This document shows positions 51,100 through 59,638 of a DNA stretch of 64,000 nucleotides, piece after piece. The notes beneath the pieces were generated by a model. It ran no database searches. It was given only the letters and a program-made list of their open reading frames with translations, and had not been told where the DNA came from. Source of the DNA: Labilibacter marinus (lineage in GTDB: Bacteria; Bacteroidota; Bacteroidia; Bacteroidales; Marinilabiliaceae); assembly GCF_001659685.2 (NCBI RefSeq), contig NZ_LXYE02000039.1, forward strand, positions 45,787 to 109,786, given 5' to 3'. Position 1 is the first letter of the stretch. Each line of letters starts with the position of its first letter. A program made the translations under genes and the position numbers.

Positions 51100-52653
51100 T
51101 TACACAATCTCTTTAAATAAGTTTTTCATACTTACTTTTTCTTCTAGTATCTTTTCAAGATCTGCAATAGCAACACGCTCTTGCTCCATTGTATCACGGT
51201 AACGTATAGTAACGGTATTGTCTTCCAATGTTTGGTGATCAATCGTAATACAGAAAGGTGTACCAATAGCATCCTGACGACGGTAACGTTTTCCGATAGA
51301 ATCTTTTTCGTCGTATTGTAAGTTGTAATCAAACTTTAATGTATTAACAATCTCACGTGCTTTATCCGGTAAACCATCTTTCTTTAATAAAGGAAGAACA
51401 GCCATTTTAACAGGCGCTAGTGCAGGTGGAAGCTTAAGCATAATACGTGCTTCTTTTTTACCTTTACCGTCTTCCACAATATCTTCGGAATAAGCTCCAG
51501 CCATAATGCTTAAAAACATGCGGTCAACACCAATAGAAGTCTCTACCACATAAGGAACGTAGTTTTTATTTAATTCAGGATCGAAGTATTGCATCTTTTT
51601 GCCTGAGAACTCTTGGTGCTGAGATAAATCGAAATCAGTACGTGAGTGAATACCTTCAACCTCTTTAAATCCGAAAGGCATACGATATTCAATATCAGTT
51701 GCAGCATTAGCATAGTGCGCTAATTTCTCATGATCATGGTAACGGTATTTTTCATCACCCATACCTAATGACTTATGCCATTTCATACGGAAGTCTTTCC
51801 AATAGTCAAACCATTTCATTTCTTCACCTGGGCGAACGAAAAATTGCATTTCCATTTGCTCGAATTCGCGCATACGGAAGATAAACTGACGAGCTACAAT
51901 TTCGTTACGGAAGGCTTTACCAATCTGTGCAATTCCAAAAGGAATTTTCATACGACCTGTTTTCTGAACGTTCAGGAAGTTGACAAAAATACCTTGAGCC
52001 GTTTCAGGACGTAAAAATAGTTTGCTTGCAGAATCAGCAGTTGATCCCATCTCTGTTGAGAACATTAAGTTAAACTGACGAACATCGGTCCAGTTTTTAG
52101 TTCCTGAAATAGGACAAGCTACTTCGTAATCAACAATAATTTGCTTTAAATCTTCCAAATTATTGTCGTTTAACGCTTTTGCAAAACGAGTATGGATAGT
52201 TGTTATCTTCTCTTGATTAGCTAATACACGAGGATTCGTAGCTTTAAACTGCTCCTCATCAAAAGACTCTCCAAAACGTTTTTTTGCTTTAGTAACTTCT
52301 TTTTCAATTTTAACCTCAAACTTCTGAATCAAGTCCTCGATTAAAACATCGGCACGGTAGCGTTTTTTACTGTCTTTATTGTCGATCAAAGGATCGTTAA
52401 AAGCATCTACGTGTCCAGAAGCTTTCCAGGTAGTAGGGTGCATAAAAATGGCAGAATCTAGTCCTACTACATTTTCATTTAATTTAACCATGGCATCGTA
52501 CCAATACTTTTTAATGTTGTTTTTTAACTCAACACCAAGCTGACCATAATCGTAAACCGCTCCCAATCCATCGTAAATTTCACTTGATTGAAAAACAAAC
52601 CCATACTCTTTACAGTGGGCTACTAACTTTTTAAAAACATCTTCCTGAGCCAT
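51100..52653 (-). CDS. glyS: Glycyl-tRNA synthetase, alpha2 type
   Basis: 517 residues, the single-subunit class II enzyme (archaeal/eukaryotic and Bacteroidota type). Motif 1 region GAVYDYGQLGVELKNNIKKYW, FLRPETAQGIFVNF, motif 2 FRNEIVARQFIFRMREFEQMEMQFF, motif 3 IGVDRMFLSIMAG, and a C-terminal anticodon-binding domain (KMAVLPLLKKDG...). Divergent from nadB across a 250-nt region. Confidence 0.96.
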   Translation of the reverse strand: MAQEDVFKKLVAHCKEYGFVFQSSEIYDGLGAVYDYGQLGVELKNNIKKYWYDAMVKLNENVVGLDSAIFMHPTTWKASGHVDAFNDPLIDNKDSKKRYRADVLIEDLIQKFEVKIEKEVTKAKKRFGESFDEEQFKATNPRVLANQEKITTIHTRFAKALNDNNLEDLKQIIVDYEVACPISGTKNWTDVRQFNLMFSTEMGSTADSASKLFLRPETAQGIFVNFLNVQKTGRMKIPFGIAQIGKAFRNEIVARQFIFRMREFEQMEMQFFVRPGEEMKWFDYWKDFRMKWHKSLGMGDEKYRYHDHEKLAHYANAATDIEYRMPFGFKEVEGIHSRTDFDLSQHQEFSGKKMQYFDPELNKNYVPYVVETSIGVDRMFLSIMAGAYSEDIVEDGKGKKEARIMLKLPPALAPVKMAVLPLLKKDGLPDKAREIVNTLKFDYNLQYDEKDSIGKRYRRQDAIGTPFCITIDHQTLEDNTVTIRYRDTMEQERVAIADLEKILEEKVSMKNLFKEIV

Positions 52654-52744
52654 ATTTTATCTAGATAACAGATGATTAGATTTAAGATAAGTAACCTCCA
52701 AGAGATTATATCTTGCCTCCTTGTTGTTTATATTTTATTGAGAG

Positions 52745-52752
52745 CAAAAATA
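52745..52752 (-). promoter_or_regulatory. -7 element of glyS
   Basis: Minus-strand TATTTTTG (TAnnTTTG), 92 nt before the ATG. A second such box lies at 52797-52804. Confidence 0.45.
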
Positions 52753-52855
52753 CCTATGTAAATAATTGAATGCAGGTATTTTGCTATTTCAGTTTGCAAA
52801 AATAGTCCAAAATTCTTTTTTTCCGAATTATTCAGAATAGGAATAGTGAAATAGC

Positions 52856-52863
52856 TATATTTG
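52856..52863 (+). promoter_or_regulatory. -7 promoter element of nadB
   Basis: TATATTTG (TAnnTTTG), 44 nt before the ATG at 52907. Confidence 0.5.
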
Positions 52864-52906
52864 CTTACTATTTTTTAACACTTGGAGAGGAAATTCAATA
52901 TTTAGG

Positions 52907-54481
52907 ATGAGAAAAAAAGTGGACTTTCTGGTCATCGGTTCCGGGATTGCGGGCTTAAGTTTTGCTTTAAAAGTTGCGCCGTACGGTAAAGTGCTGGTCA
53001 TCAGTAAAACTAAAATGGCCGAAACAAATACCGCCTACGCACAAGGAGGAATTGCATCGGTAATGTATAAACCCGATAATTTTAAAAAGCACATTGAGGA
53101 TACTATGATTGCTGGCGACCAGCTTTCAAATCCTGACGCTGTTAAAATGGTTATTGAAAATGGACCCGAACAAATTGAGCAATTAATTAATTGGGGAACA
53201 AATTTCGATAAATCGGAAAAGGGAAAGTACGATTTACATAAGGAAGGTGGACATTCTGAATATCGAATTTTACATCACCTCGATAATACCGGTTTTGAAA
53301 TTCAGCGTGCGCTAATTGAAGAAGCAAAGGGGCACGAAAATATTGAATTTGCCGAGGATTTTTACGCAGTAGATATTATTACGCAGCACCACACTGGAGA
53401 AATTACCTATCGTTGGCGTACCGATGTGGAGTGTTACGGGGCCTATGTACTCAATGAAAAAACGGGTAAAGTAGATACTATTTTATCTAAAATTACCATG
53501 ATGGCAACTGGAGGTATAGGTAATATTTACCAGACGACCACCAACCCAACAATTGCTACCGGCGATGGAATAGCCATGGTATACCGAGCAAAAGGTATCA
53601 TCGAAAACATGGAGTTTGTGCAGTTTCATCCTACCTCATTATATAATCCTAAAGAACGTCCGTCGTTTTTAATTACTGAAGCCATGCGTGGTTATGGTGC
53701 CATTTTAAAATGTAAAAATGGCGAGGCATTTATGGAAAAATATGATGAGAGAGCCAATCTAGCTCCTCGAGATATTGTGGCTCGTGCCATTGATAATGAA
53801 ATGAAAAACAGTGGGGATGACTTTGTTTATTTAGATGTGACCCATAAGGATGCAGAAGAAACCAAAGAGCATTTTCCAACGATATATCATAAGTGTTTAG
53901 AGTTAGGTATTGATATTACCAAAGACTTAATTCCAGTTGTTCCCGCTGCACATTACGTGTGTGGAGGTATTAAAGTGGATTTACAAGGACGAAGTTCTAT
54001 CATACATTTATATGCTGCAGGAGAATGTTCATCGACAGGCTTACATGGCGCCAATAGATTAGCTTCTAATTCACTTTTAGAGGCGGTTGTATATGCGGAT
54101 GTTGCTGCAAAGGATGCCATTGAAACGGTAAAGGATTTAAAGCATAATACTAAAATACCAAGTTGGAATGATGAAGGAACCACCCATAATGAAGAGATGG
54201 TTTTAATTACTCAAACCAATAAGGAAGTAGAGCAGATTTTAAGTAATTATGTGGGAATTGTTCGTTCTAACTTACGTTTAAAAAGAGCTTTAGATCGATT
54301 GGAGTTGATATATCGAGAAACAGAAAACTTATTTGATGATTCTATTGTAACCAAAGAATTGTGTGAGATAAGAAATAAAATTAACGTGGGCTATTTAATT
54401 ATTAGAATGGCCATGCGCAGAAAAGAAAGCAGGGGACTGCATTATACCCTTGATCATAATAGATTAAGAACCAAAAGGTAA
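52907..54481 (+). CDS. nadB: L-aspartate oxidase
   Basis: 524 residues. FAD-binding N terminus DFLVIGSGIAGLSFAL, NTAYAQGGIASV, catalytic-domain segments GGHSEYRILHH and MEFVQFHPTSLY, and the flavoprotein C-terminal GLHGANRLASNSLLEAVVYA. It oxidises L-aspartate to iminoaspartate for NAD synthesis. nadA and nadC are not in the window. Two glycosyltransferase genes follow closely on the same strand. Confidence 0.95.
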   Translation: MRKKVDFLVIGSGIAGLSFALKVAPYGKVLVISKTKMAETNTAYAQGGIASVMYKPDNFKKHIEDTMIAGDQLSNPDAVKMVIENGPEQIEQLINWGTNFDKSEKGKYDLHKEGGHSEYRILHHLDNTGFEIQRALIEEAKGHENIEFAEDFYAVDIITQHHTGEITYRWRTDVECYGAYVLNEKTGKVDTILSKITMMATGGIGNIYQTTTNPTIATGDGIAMVYRAKGIIENMEFVQFHPTSLYNPKERPSFLITEAMRGYGAILKCKNGEAFMEKYDERANLAPRDIVARAIDNEMKNSGDDFVYLDVTHKDAEETKEHFPTIYHKCLELGIDITKDLIPVVPAAHYVCGGIKVDLQGRSSIIHLYAAGECSSTGLHGANRLASNSLLEAVVYADVAAKDAIETVKDLKHNTKIPSWNDEGTTHNEEMVLITQTNKEVEQILSNYVGIVRSNLRLKRALDRLELIYRETENLFDDSIVTKELCEIRNKINVGYLIIRMAMRRKESRGLHYTLDHNRLRTKR

Positions 54482-54487
54482 TAGGGG

Positions 54488-55747
54488 TTGAAGGTACTGA
54501 TTATAAATAAGTCGGCTTCTAATGGAGGTGCTGCAGTTGCTGCCCGACGTTTGTTTAATGCTTTAAAAAGCAATGGAACGGATGTTAAAATGTTGGTGGA
54601 GGATTGTAGCGATACTGCCCAAGATATTGCTTGCGTTGCGAATAATAAGGTTAAGCGAAGAGCTTCGTTTAAGCGCTTTGTATACGAGCGACTTTATTTT
54701 CTACCCTTCGAAAGAAATAAATCAGTGCGATTTCAGTTTTCGCCTGCTGTTGCAGGATTAGATCTCAGCAATCATCCTTGGGTGCAAGAAGCTGATATTA
54801 TCCACCTGCATTGGTTTAATCAAGGTTTTATATCGCTTAAGGGCTTGGATAAACTTTTTCAACTCAATAAACCTATTGTATGGACACTTCATGATATGTG
54901 GTCCTTTACAGGGGGGTGTCATTATTCTGGAAGTTGTTCTGAGTATGTTGAACATTGTGGTCACTGCCCATTTTTAAGATATAGGCACAATACTGATTTA
55001 TCGTATACTATTCATCAACGTAAAAAGAAAATTTGGAAGAAAGCCGAGATGCATGCAGTTACCTGCAGTAAATGGTTAGGATCCTTAGCTAAGGAAAGTA
55101 CACTTTTACGAGGTAAGAAAATTTCAGCTATTCCAAATCCAATAGATAGTGAGTTGTTTAAACCTATTGATCAGCTTGAAACCAGAAAGAAACTGGGTTT
55201 ACCCTTGGATAAAAAGTTGTTGTTGTTTGGTGCCGCTAATATCAACGACCCACGAAAAGGAATTAAGTACTTAGTTCATGCATTAGAAATTTTGGAGATT
55301 AAACAACCTGAGCTAAAATCAAAGTTTGAGCTGGTCGTTTTCGGAAAATCGAACAAAGCATTTCTAAAAAATATTCCTTTTAAGATTCATGAGATGAATT
55401 TTATTTCGAATAATGAAGAGCTGGTGCGATTATATAATGCGGCGGATGCATTTATCTTACCTTCATTACAAGATAATTTACCCAATACTGTAATGGAATC
55501 ATTATCGTGCGGAACACCGGTTATTTCTTTTAAAATAGGCGGTGTGCCAGAGATGATATCACATCGTAAAACGGGTTATTTGGCCGATGCAAAAAATAGC
55601 GATCACTTATCTAAAGGGATTTATATAACCTTGTTTAAGTCGCATAATGAAAAGATGCAGCAGGACGCTCGCGAATTTGTGCTGAATAATTACTCTAATC
55701 AGATTATTGCCGAACAGTATCAAAACGTATACACCTCTTTAGTTTAA
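54488..55747 (+). CDS. GT4-type glycosyltransferase
   Basis: 419 residues from a TTG 6 nt after nadB (LKVLIINKSASNGGAAVAARR). N-terminal Rossmann domain with ADIIHLHWFNQGF and WTLHDMWSFTGGCHYSGSC, and a GT-B C-terminal domain with LLLFGAANINDPRKGIKYL, LPSLQDNLPNTVMESLSCGTPVI (the GT4 E-x7-E region). Probably makes part of a surface polysaccharide. Paired with the following GT2 gene. Confidence 0.9.
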   Translation: MKVLIINKSASNGGAAVAARRLFNALKSNGTDVKMLVEDCSDTAQDIACVANNKVKRRASFKRFVYERLYFLPFERNKSVRFQFSPAVAGLDLSNHPWVQEADIIHLHWFNQGFISLKGLDKLFQLNKPIVWTLHDMWSFTGGCHYSGSCSEYVEHCGHCPFLRYRHNTDLSYTIHQRKKKIWKKAEMHAVTCSKWLGSLAKESTLLRGKKISAIPNPIDSELFKPIDQLETRKKLGLPLDKKLLLFGAANINDPRKGIKYLVHALEILEIKQPELKSKFELVVFGKSNKAFLKNIPFKIHEMNFISNNEELVRLYNAADAFILPSLQDNLPNTVMESLSCGTPVISFKIGGVPEMISHRKTGYLADAKNSDHLSKGIYITLFKSHNEKMQQDAREFVLNNYSNQIIAEQYQNVYTSLV

Positions 55748-55750
55748 AAC

Positions 55751-56500
55751 ATGACTCTAAAGCCAAAAATTTCAATTATTACAGTTGTATATAATGGTGA
55801 GTCTACACTTGAGGCAACTATTAAAAGTGTGGCGGCACAATCCTATTCTAATATCGAGTATATTATTGTAGATGGGGCTTCAAAGGATTCAACGCTTAAG
55901 CTGATAAAAAAACACGAAGGCTTTATTTCTCAGTGGATAAGTGAGCCAGATACAGGAATCTATGATGCCATGAATAAAGGTGTTGGTTTATCCACAGGTG
56001 ATTACTTATGGTTTATGAATTCTGGCGATGAAATTGCGGAACACGAAACCCTTCAGCTGGCAATTAATCACTCTCAAGGTGCGGATATCTACTACGGAGA
56101 AACGCTCATGATTGATGAGAATGGGCAAGAGATTGGCGATAGAAGATTAAAAGTGCCAGACCAACTCACATGGAAAAGTTTTAAAAGAGGAATGTTGGTA
56201 AGCCATCAATCGTTTATTGTAAAAAGAAGTTTGGTAGGAAAATACAACTTAAAATATAAATATTCTGCCGACTTTGAATGGTGCCTTAAAGCCATGAAGA
56301 GCGCTAAGGTTATTTGTAATACAGAACTGGTACTGTCTAAATTTTTGGATGGCGGATTCACCAAGCAGAATATTATTCCTGGCCTTAAAGAGCGATTCCG
56401 AATTATGGTGCAACACTACGGTTTCTTTTCTACCTTGTATCACCATTTTTTTATAGCCATTAAATTCTTTTGGTTTGTGCTAATAAATAAACGGTTTTAA
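55751..56500 (+). CDS. Family 2 glycosyltransferase
   Basis: 249 residues, GT-A fold: ISIITVVYNGESTLEATIKS, VDGASKDSTLKLI, the DxD-like position in SGDEI/MNSGDE, and VSHQSFIVKRSLV (the WcaA-like acceptor motif). Only 3 nt after the GT4 gene, so the two act in one pathway. Donor and acceptor unknown. Confidence 0.9.
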   Translation: MTLKPKISIITVVYNGESTLEATIKSVAAQSYSNIEYIIVDGASKDSTLKLIKKHEGFISQWISEPDTGIYDAMNKGVGLSTGDYLWFMNSGDEIAEHETLQLAINHSQGADIYYGETLMIDENGQEIGDRRLKVPDQLTWKSFKRGMLVSHQSFIVKRSLVGKYNLKYKYSADFEWCLKAMKSAKVICNTELVLSKFLDGGFTKQNIIPGLKERFRIMVQHYGFFSTLYHHFFIAIKFFWFVLINKRF

Positions 56501-56548
56501 TACGCTACCCTTACGCACAAACAAATATAATATGTTTGATCTAAAGGT

Positions 56549-56569
56549 AAGCTCTAAGCTCTAAGCTCT
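56549..56569. repeat. Triple heptamer repeat
   Basis: AAGCTCT repeated three times in tandem in the gap after the glycosyltransferases. Confidence 0.7.
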
Positions 56570-56741
56570 TTAGTTATTGTTTTCTTCTCTAAAGTGATGT
56601 AAGGTATTTATTGAGATATGTGCATGTGAGCTCCCTCTTATAAGTATTGCAATATTTTTTCGAGGGATATAAACTTATTCATCGTCTAATACTTTAAATG
56701 ATCATTAATTAAATAGTTTACTCATTTAAATTTTAGATAAG

Positions 56742-57128
56742 ATGAAGAATTTAATATTTACCCTAGCTGCATTTCTAGTATTAAGTATATCTGTTAACGC
56801 TCAAGGCCCTCAACGAGGAGGTACGCCAGAAGAAATGGCCAAAAAGCAAACTGAAAAAATGAAGAAAGATTTATCCTTATCGGAAGATCAGGTAACAAAA
56901 GTTTCGGCCATTAACTTAAAGTATGCAAAAAAGATAGACGAAGTAAGAAACAATGCCAGTGGAGATAGAGCAGCTATGCGTGAAAGTATGCAGCCTATTC
57001 GAAAAGCAAGGAATGCTGAAATGAAAAAAGTGTTGTCTGAAGATCAGTATAAGACAATGGTTGAGAAGGATAAAGAAATGATGGAGAAAAGAAGACAAGG
57101 TGGAGGTCAGGGCAGAGGCCCAAGATAA
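56742..57128 (+). CDS. Small secreted Spy/CpxP-like protein (DUF4890-type)
   Basis: 128 residues with signal peptide (cleaved after SVNAQ, about 21). The mature part is helical with LSLSEDQVTKVSAINLKYAKKI and MKKVLSEDQYKTMVEK, the repeated LxxxQ..I pattern of LTxxQ/Spy-like periplasmic proteins, and a Gly/Arg-rich tail (RRQGGGQGRGPR). Possibly a periplasmic chaperone or metal-stress protein. Stand-alone. Confidence 0.8.
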   Translation: MKNLIFTLAAFLVLSISVNAQGPQRGGTPEEMAKKQTEKMKKDLSLSEDQVTKVSAINLKYAKKIDEVRNNASGDRAAMRESMQPIRKARNAEMKKVLSEDQYKTMVEKDKEMMEKRRQGGGQGRGPR

Positions 57129-57165
57129 TATAGTGAAATTTTCATAGTTTGGTTTTTTTTGGTGC

Positions 57166-57193
57166 AGCTCCATCGTTACGATGGAGCTTTTTT
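57166..57193. terminator. Terminator, copy A of a similar pair
   Basis: AGCTCCATCG, TTA, CGATGGAGCT, then T run. Nearly the same stem as at 59583-59613. Confidence 0.85.
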
Positions 57194-57200
57194 ATTAATA

Positions 57201-58382
57201 TTATTGTTTAACTAATTTTTCAGATCCCCAAAAACCATCCTTATCAACCACATGCATAATATACATGCCTTTATCTAAATCGGTCAGAGAGATAATGTGT
57301 TGATCTTGCGATAAATAATTAACAGATTTTGCAAGTCGTCCATTAACATGATAAAACATGATGCGATCGATATTAGCGTTTGCTTTAACCGTAATCTGAT
57401 TCTGAATGGGGTTTGTAAAAGAAACTTTATCTGACACCTTAATTTTTGAAACAGAACTCGTAGCATCTATTCTTTTGTAAGAGCGAATCCAATCTACTTT
57501 AAAAATATTATCTTCCGCCACTGCCAGTTCGTTGGCGGTAGGCCAAACACCATTATTTACTTGCCATCCTTGCGCTGCTCCAGATACGATAATATATTCC
57601 CTCTGGGTTAAGCCATTCCCTCCCAAATGTTCATTGGGGTCAATTATATCCGGTCCGGAAACTGTTCTTACCAGTTCTCCGTCAATATAATATTCCAGGT
57701 GGAATGGATCTCTCCAGTAAACACCTACAGTGTGGAAATTATCTCTCCATTTTGATCCGGCCGGTTGTAAGCGATAATAACTGCCTGCATCCGTTGGTTG
57801 ATAATCTGAGGTTGTACCATTTTCTCTTTTAAAGGTATGATGACTAAGATGCATACGTTCTGCAAACCAGTTTTTCGAAGATTGTGCACTCTCCGAATCG
57901 CTCGAGCCATAAGCTTCAACAATATCAATTTCTTCTAAACTATTGTCACTTAGCATCCATACCGCGTTTGCCATTACAGAATTCATTACTTTCATTCTGG
58001 TTTCTACATAAACCGGATAAACTAATAATTCCTTGGAGTGAATAGCACTAAAGAAATTTAAATTTTGTCCGCTAGGATTTACCGTAGCTTTAACTTCAAG
58101 GTTACCTCCAGTTACTTTTGAATTATCAGGAGTCCATGTAGTGTTACCAAAGCCTGGCCACGAGTTGATGTAGCCATTTTCCCATCGTTCATCAAATTCA
58201 GAACCTTTATTAGATCCGGCTGGCGTTTCGTAGTTAAAATCATCTGATAATTCGTCCACTAATTCCCAGTTGTAATTAGCGTTATTGGCTTCTGCCGGAA
58301 CGTCAATTCCATCCCAATCGTACTGTCCATAACATACCGTAGTATTAATGCCGAGCCAAATAATAAATAAAGCTTTTTTCAT
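57201..58382 (-). CDS. T9SS-secreted GH16 beta-agarase-like enzyme
   Basis: 393 residues: signal peptide (to about CYGQ, residue 20), GH16 domain (about 40-290) with the catalytic motif LEEIDIVEAYGS (E151, D153, E156), WKDxF-type segments DNFHTVGVYWRDPFHLEYYIDG, and a C-terminal T9SS type A sorting domain (about 310-393: FTNPIQNQITVKANANI, DKGMYIMHVV). The EIDIVEAYG form matches beta-agarases (kappa-carrageenase and porphyranase are alternatives). Its sorting domain sends it to the cell surface or outside, where it would attack polymer, feeding the GH117 cluster at 27-30 kb. Confidence 0.9.
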   Translation of the reverse strand: MKKALFIIWLGINTTVCYGQYDWDGIDVPAEANNANYNWELVDELSDDFNYETPAGSNKGSEFDERWENGYINSWPGFGNTTWTPDNSKVTGGNLEVKATVNPSGQNLNFFSAIHSKELLVYPVYVETRMKVMNSVMANAVWMLSDNSLEEIDIVEAYGSSDSESAQSSKNWFAERMHLSHHTFKRENGTTSDYQPTDAGSYYRLQPAGSKWRDNFHTVGVYWRDPFHLEYYIDGELVRTVSGPDIIDPNEHLGGNGLTQREYIIVSGAAQGWQVNNGVWPTANELAVAEDNIFKVDWIRSYKRIDATSSVSKIKVSDKVSFTNPIQNQITVKANANIDRIMFYHVNGRLAKSVNYLSQDQHIISLTDLDKGMYIMHVVDKDGFWGSEKLVKQ

Positions 58383-58616
58383 TTTGAGTTTTTAAAAATT
58401 TAAACTTAGAAATGTATGTGCTTAGCGTTTGGATTTGAGTTTGTAAAAATAGCTCTTGCTTTATGAATACTTAGGGGGAGCGAGATTAGTTTATCGTACC
58501 TGTTTGATAATACATTAGGTTTATCCCCTTGTTCATTTTATTTACCCGCTTATGAGACTTTATTCCAATAAAACTTCCTTTTGTTAATAAGGGTATTCAG
58601 AATAGTAAGTTTCAAA
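58383..58616. other. Intergenic region upstream of GH16
   Basis: No open frame of note; no exact TAnnTTTG box on the minus strand near the GH16 start. Confidence 0.35.
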
Positions 58617-58643
58617 AAACCTCAGATGAGTTATCTGGGGTTT
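58614..58643 (-). terminator. Terminator-like hairpin with no obvious gene
   Basis: AAACCTCAGAT, 5-nt loop, ATCTGGGGTTT (one wobble); the better T run (TTTTTT) is on the minus strand. No protein gene ends here on either strand. Confidence 0.55.
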
Positions 58644-58841
58644 GTGCGATTATAGGCGATGCAGTCTTTCTTTTTTAATGATTTGCATATCTATGGTGGG
58701 CTTTTAAAAGCTATTTGTTTTGTTTTTATCCCCTGTGCAATAGTATAGACTAGTATTTGATAAGTCCTTATAATCTTGTTTGTTATCACTCTGCCCTTAC
58801 ATATGTATCAAGTGCGGAGGGTGAAGTAGTGAGTGGTGATA

Positions 58842-58849
58842 TATATTTG
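58842..58849 (+). promoter_or_regulatory. -7 element of gene at 58909
   Basis: TATATTTG (TAnnTTTG), 60 nt before the ATG. Confidence 0.45.
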
Positions 58850-58908
58850 AATGTAGATAGTTTTATCTAAAAAATGTAAACCTTATTTATTAATTAAAAG
58901 TTTAAAAC

Positions 58909-59559
58909 ATGAAAAAAATTTACACATTAATTGCAATTGCTCTTATGAGCATTTCGACATTTGCACAAACGATTACTGTGGGTACAAAGACCCTGGATAA
59001 TAATGGCTTTATATGGGCCTTAACTGCGGCAGCAGGTTCATCATTAACTATTGAAGGATCAGGCTTTGCTGAGGGTGATGTAGTGTCCGGTAATTTAACC
59101 AATTGGGTAGGATGGAATGCTGGCCCTACCGTTTATGGTTCATATTCGGCCACAGCTGATGCTTCAGGAAATATTTCAGGAGATTTAGATATCGATGGAG
59201 CAACACCTCCTGGACCTTCACACGTTGTTAATCCTGGTGGATACATGATTCAATTGAATATAAACGCCCCGACTAAGGATAATTTCTATAACGGTTTCAA
59301 TTATGCAAATCTTAAAATTGAAATAACAGTTTCAACTGATATTGATTCACCTGAATTAAGTGCTGGGTCGGTTTATGTTATTGGAAAGAAATTATGTATT
59401 AACGATGCAACTGCCGCTAACTACAAAGTATATAACTTGAGTGGAACAATTGTGCAAACAGGTTCAATTGATGGATCATCGGTACAAATACCATTAACAT
59501 TAGCTAAGGGTATTTATATTGTAAAAGTTGGTGATACAACAACTAAGATATCATTATAG
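58909..59559 (+). CDS. Small T9SS-secreted protein of unknown function
   Basis: 216 residues: signal peptide cleaved after TFAQ (about 20), a beta-rich, Gly/Asn/Ser-rich middle of about 130 residues (ITVGTKTLDNNGFIWALTAAAG, LTNWVGWNAGPTVYGSYSATA) that resembles an Ig-like or adhesive module but matches no family I know, and a T9SS type A C-terminal domain (about 150-216: YKVYNLSGTIVQTGSIDGSS, AKGIYIVKVG). Surface-exposed or released. Next to a T9SS GH16, so a carbohydrate- or surface-binding role is possible. Confidence 0.75.
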   Translation: MKKIYTLIAIALMSISTFAQTITVGTKTLDNNGFIWALTAAAGSSLTIEGSGFAEGDVVSGNLTNWVGWNAGPTVYGSYSATADASGNISGDLDIDGATPPGPSHVVNPGGYMIQLNINAPTKDNFYNGFNYANLKIEITVSTDIDSPELSAGSVYVIGKKLCINDATAANYKVYNLSGTIVQTGSIDGSSVQIPLTLAKGIYIVKVGDTTTKISL

Positions 59560-59582
59560 AATAATTCTATTATTTATCACGT

Positions 59583-59613
59583 AAAGCTCCATCATTGCGA
59601 TGGGGCTTTTTTT
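59583..59613. terminator. Terminator, copy B of a similar pair
   Basis: AAAGCTCCATC, 5-nt loop, GATGGGGCTTT, then T run; shared by convergent genes. Confidence 0.85.
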
Positions 59614-59638
59614 GTACAAGAAATTTGAAGAGCCATAA

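Noticed and set aside
56549..56569. CRISPR-like repeat
   Set aside because: Three heptamers in direct tandem without spacers; no repeat-spacer pattern or cas gene anywhere in the window.
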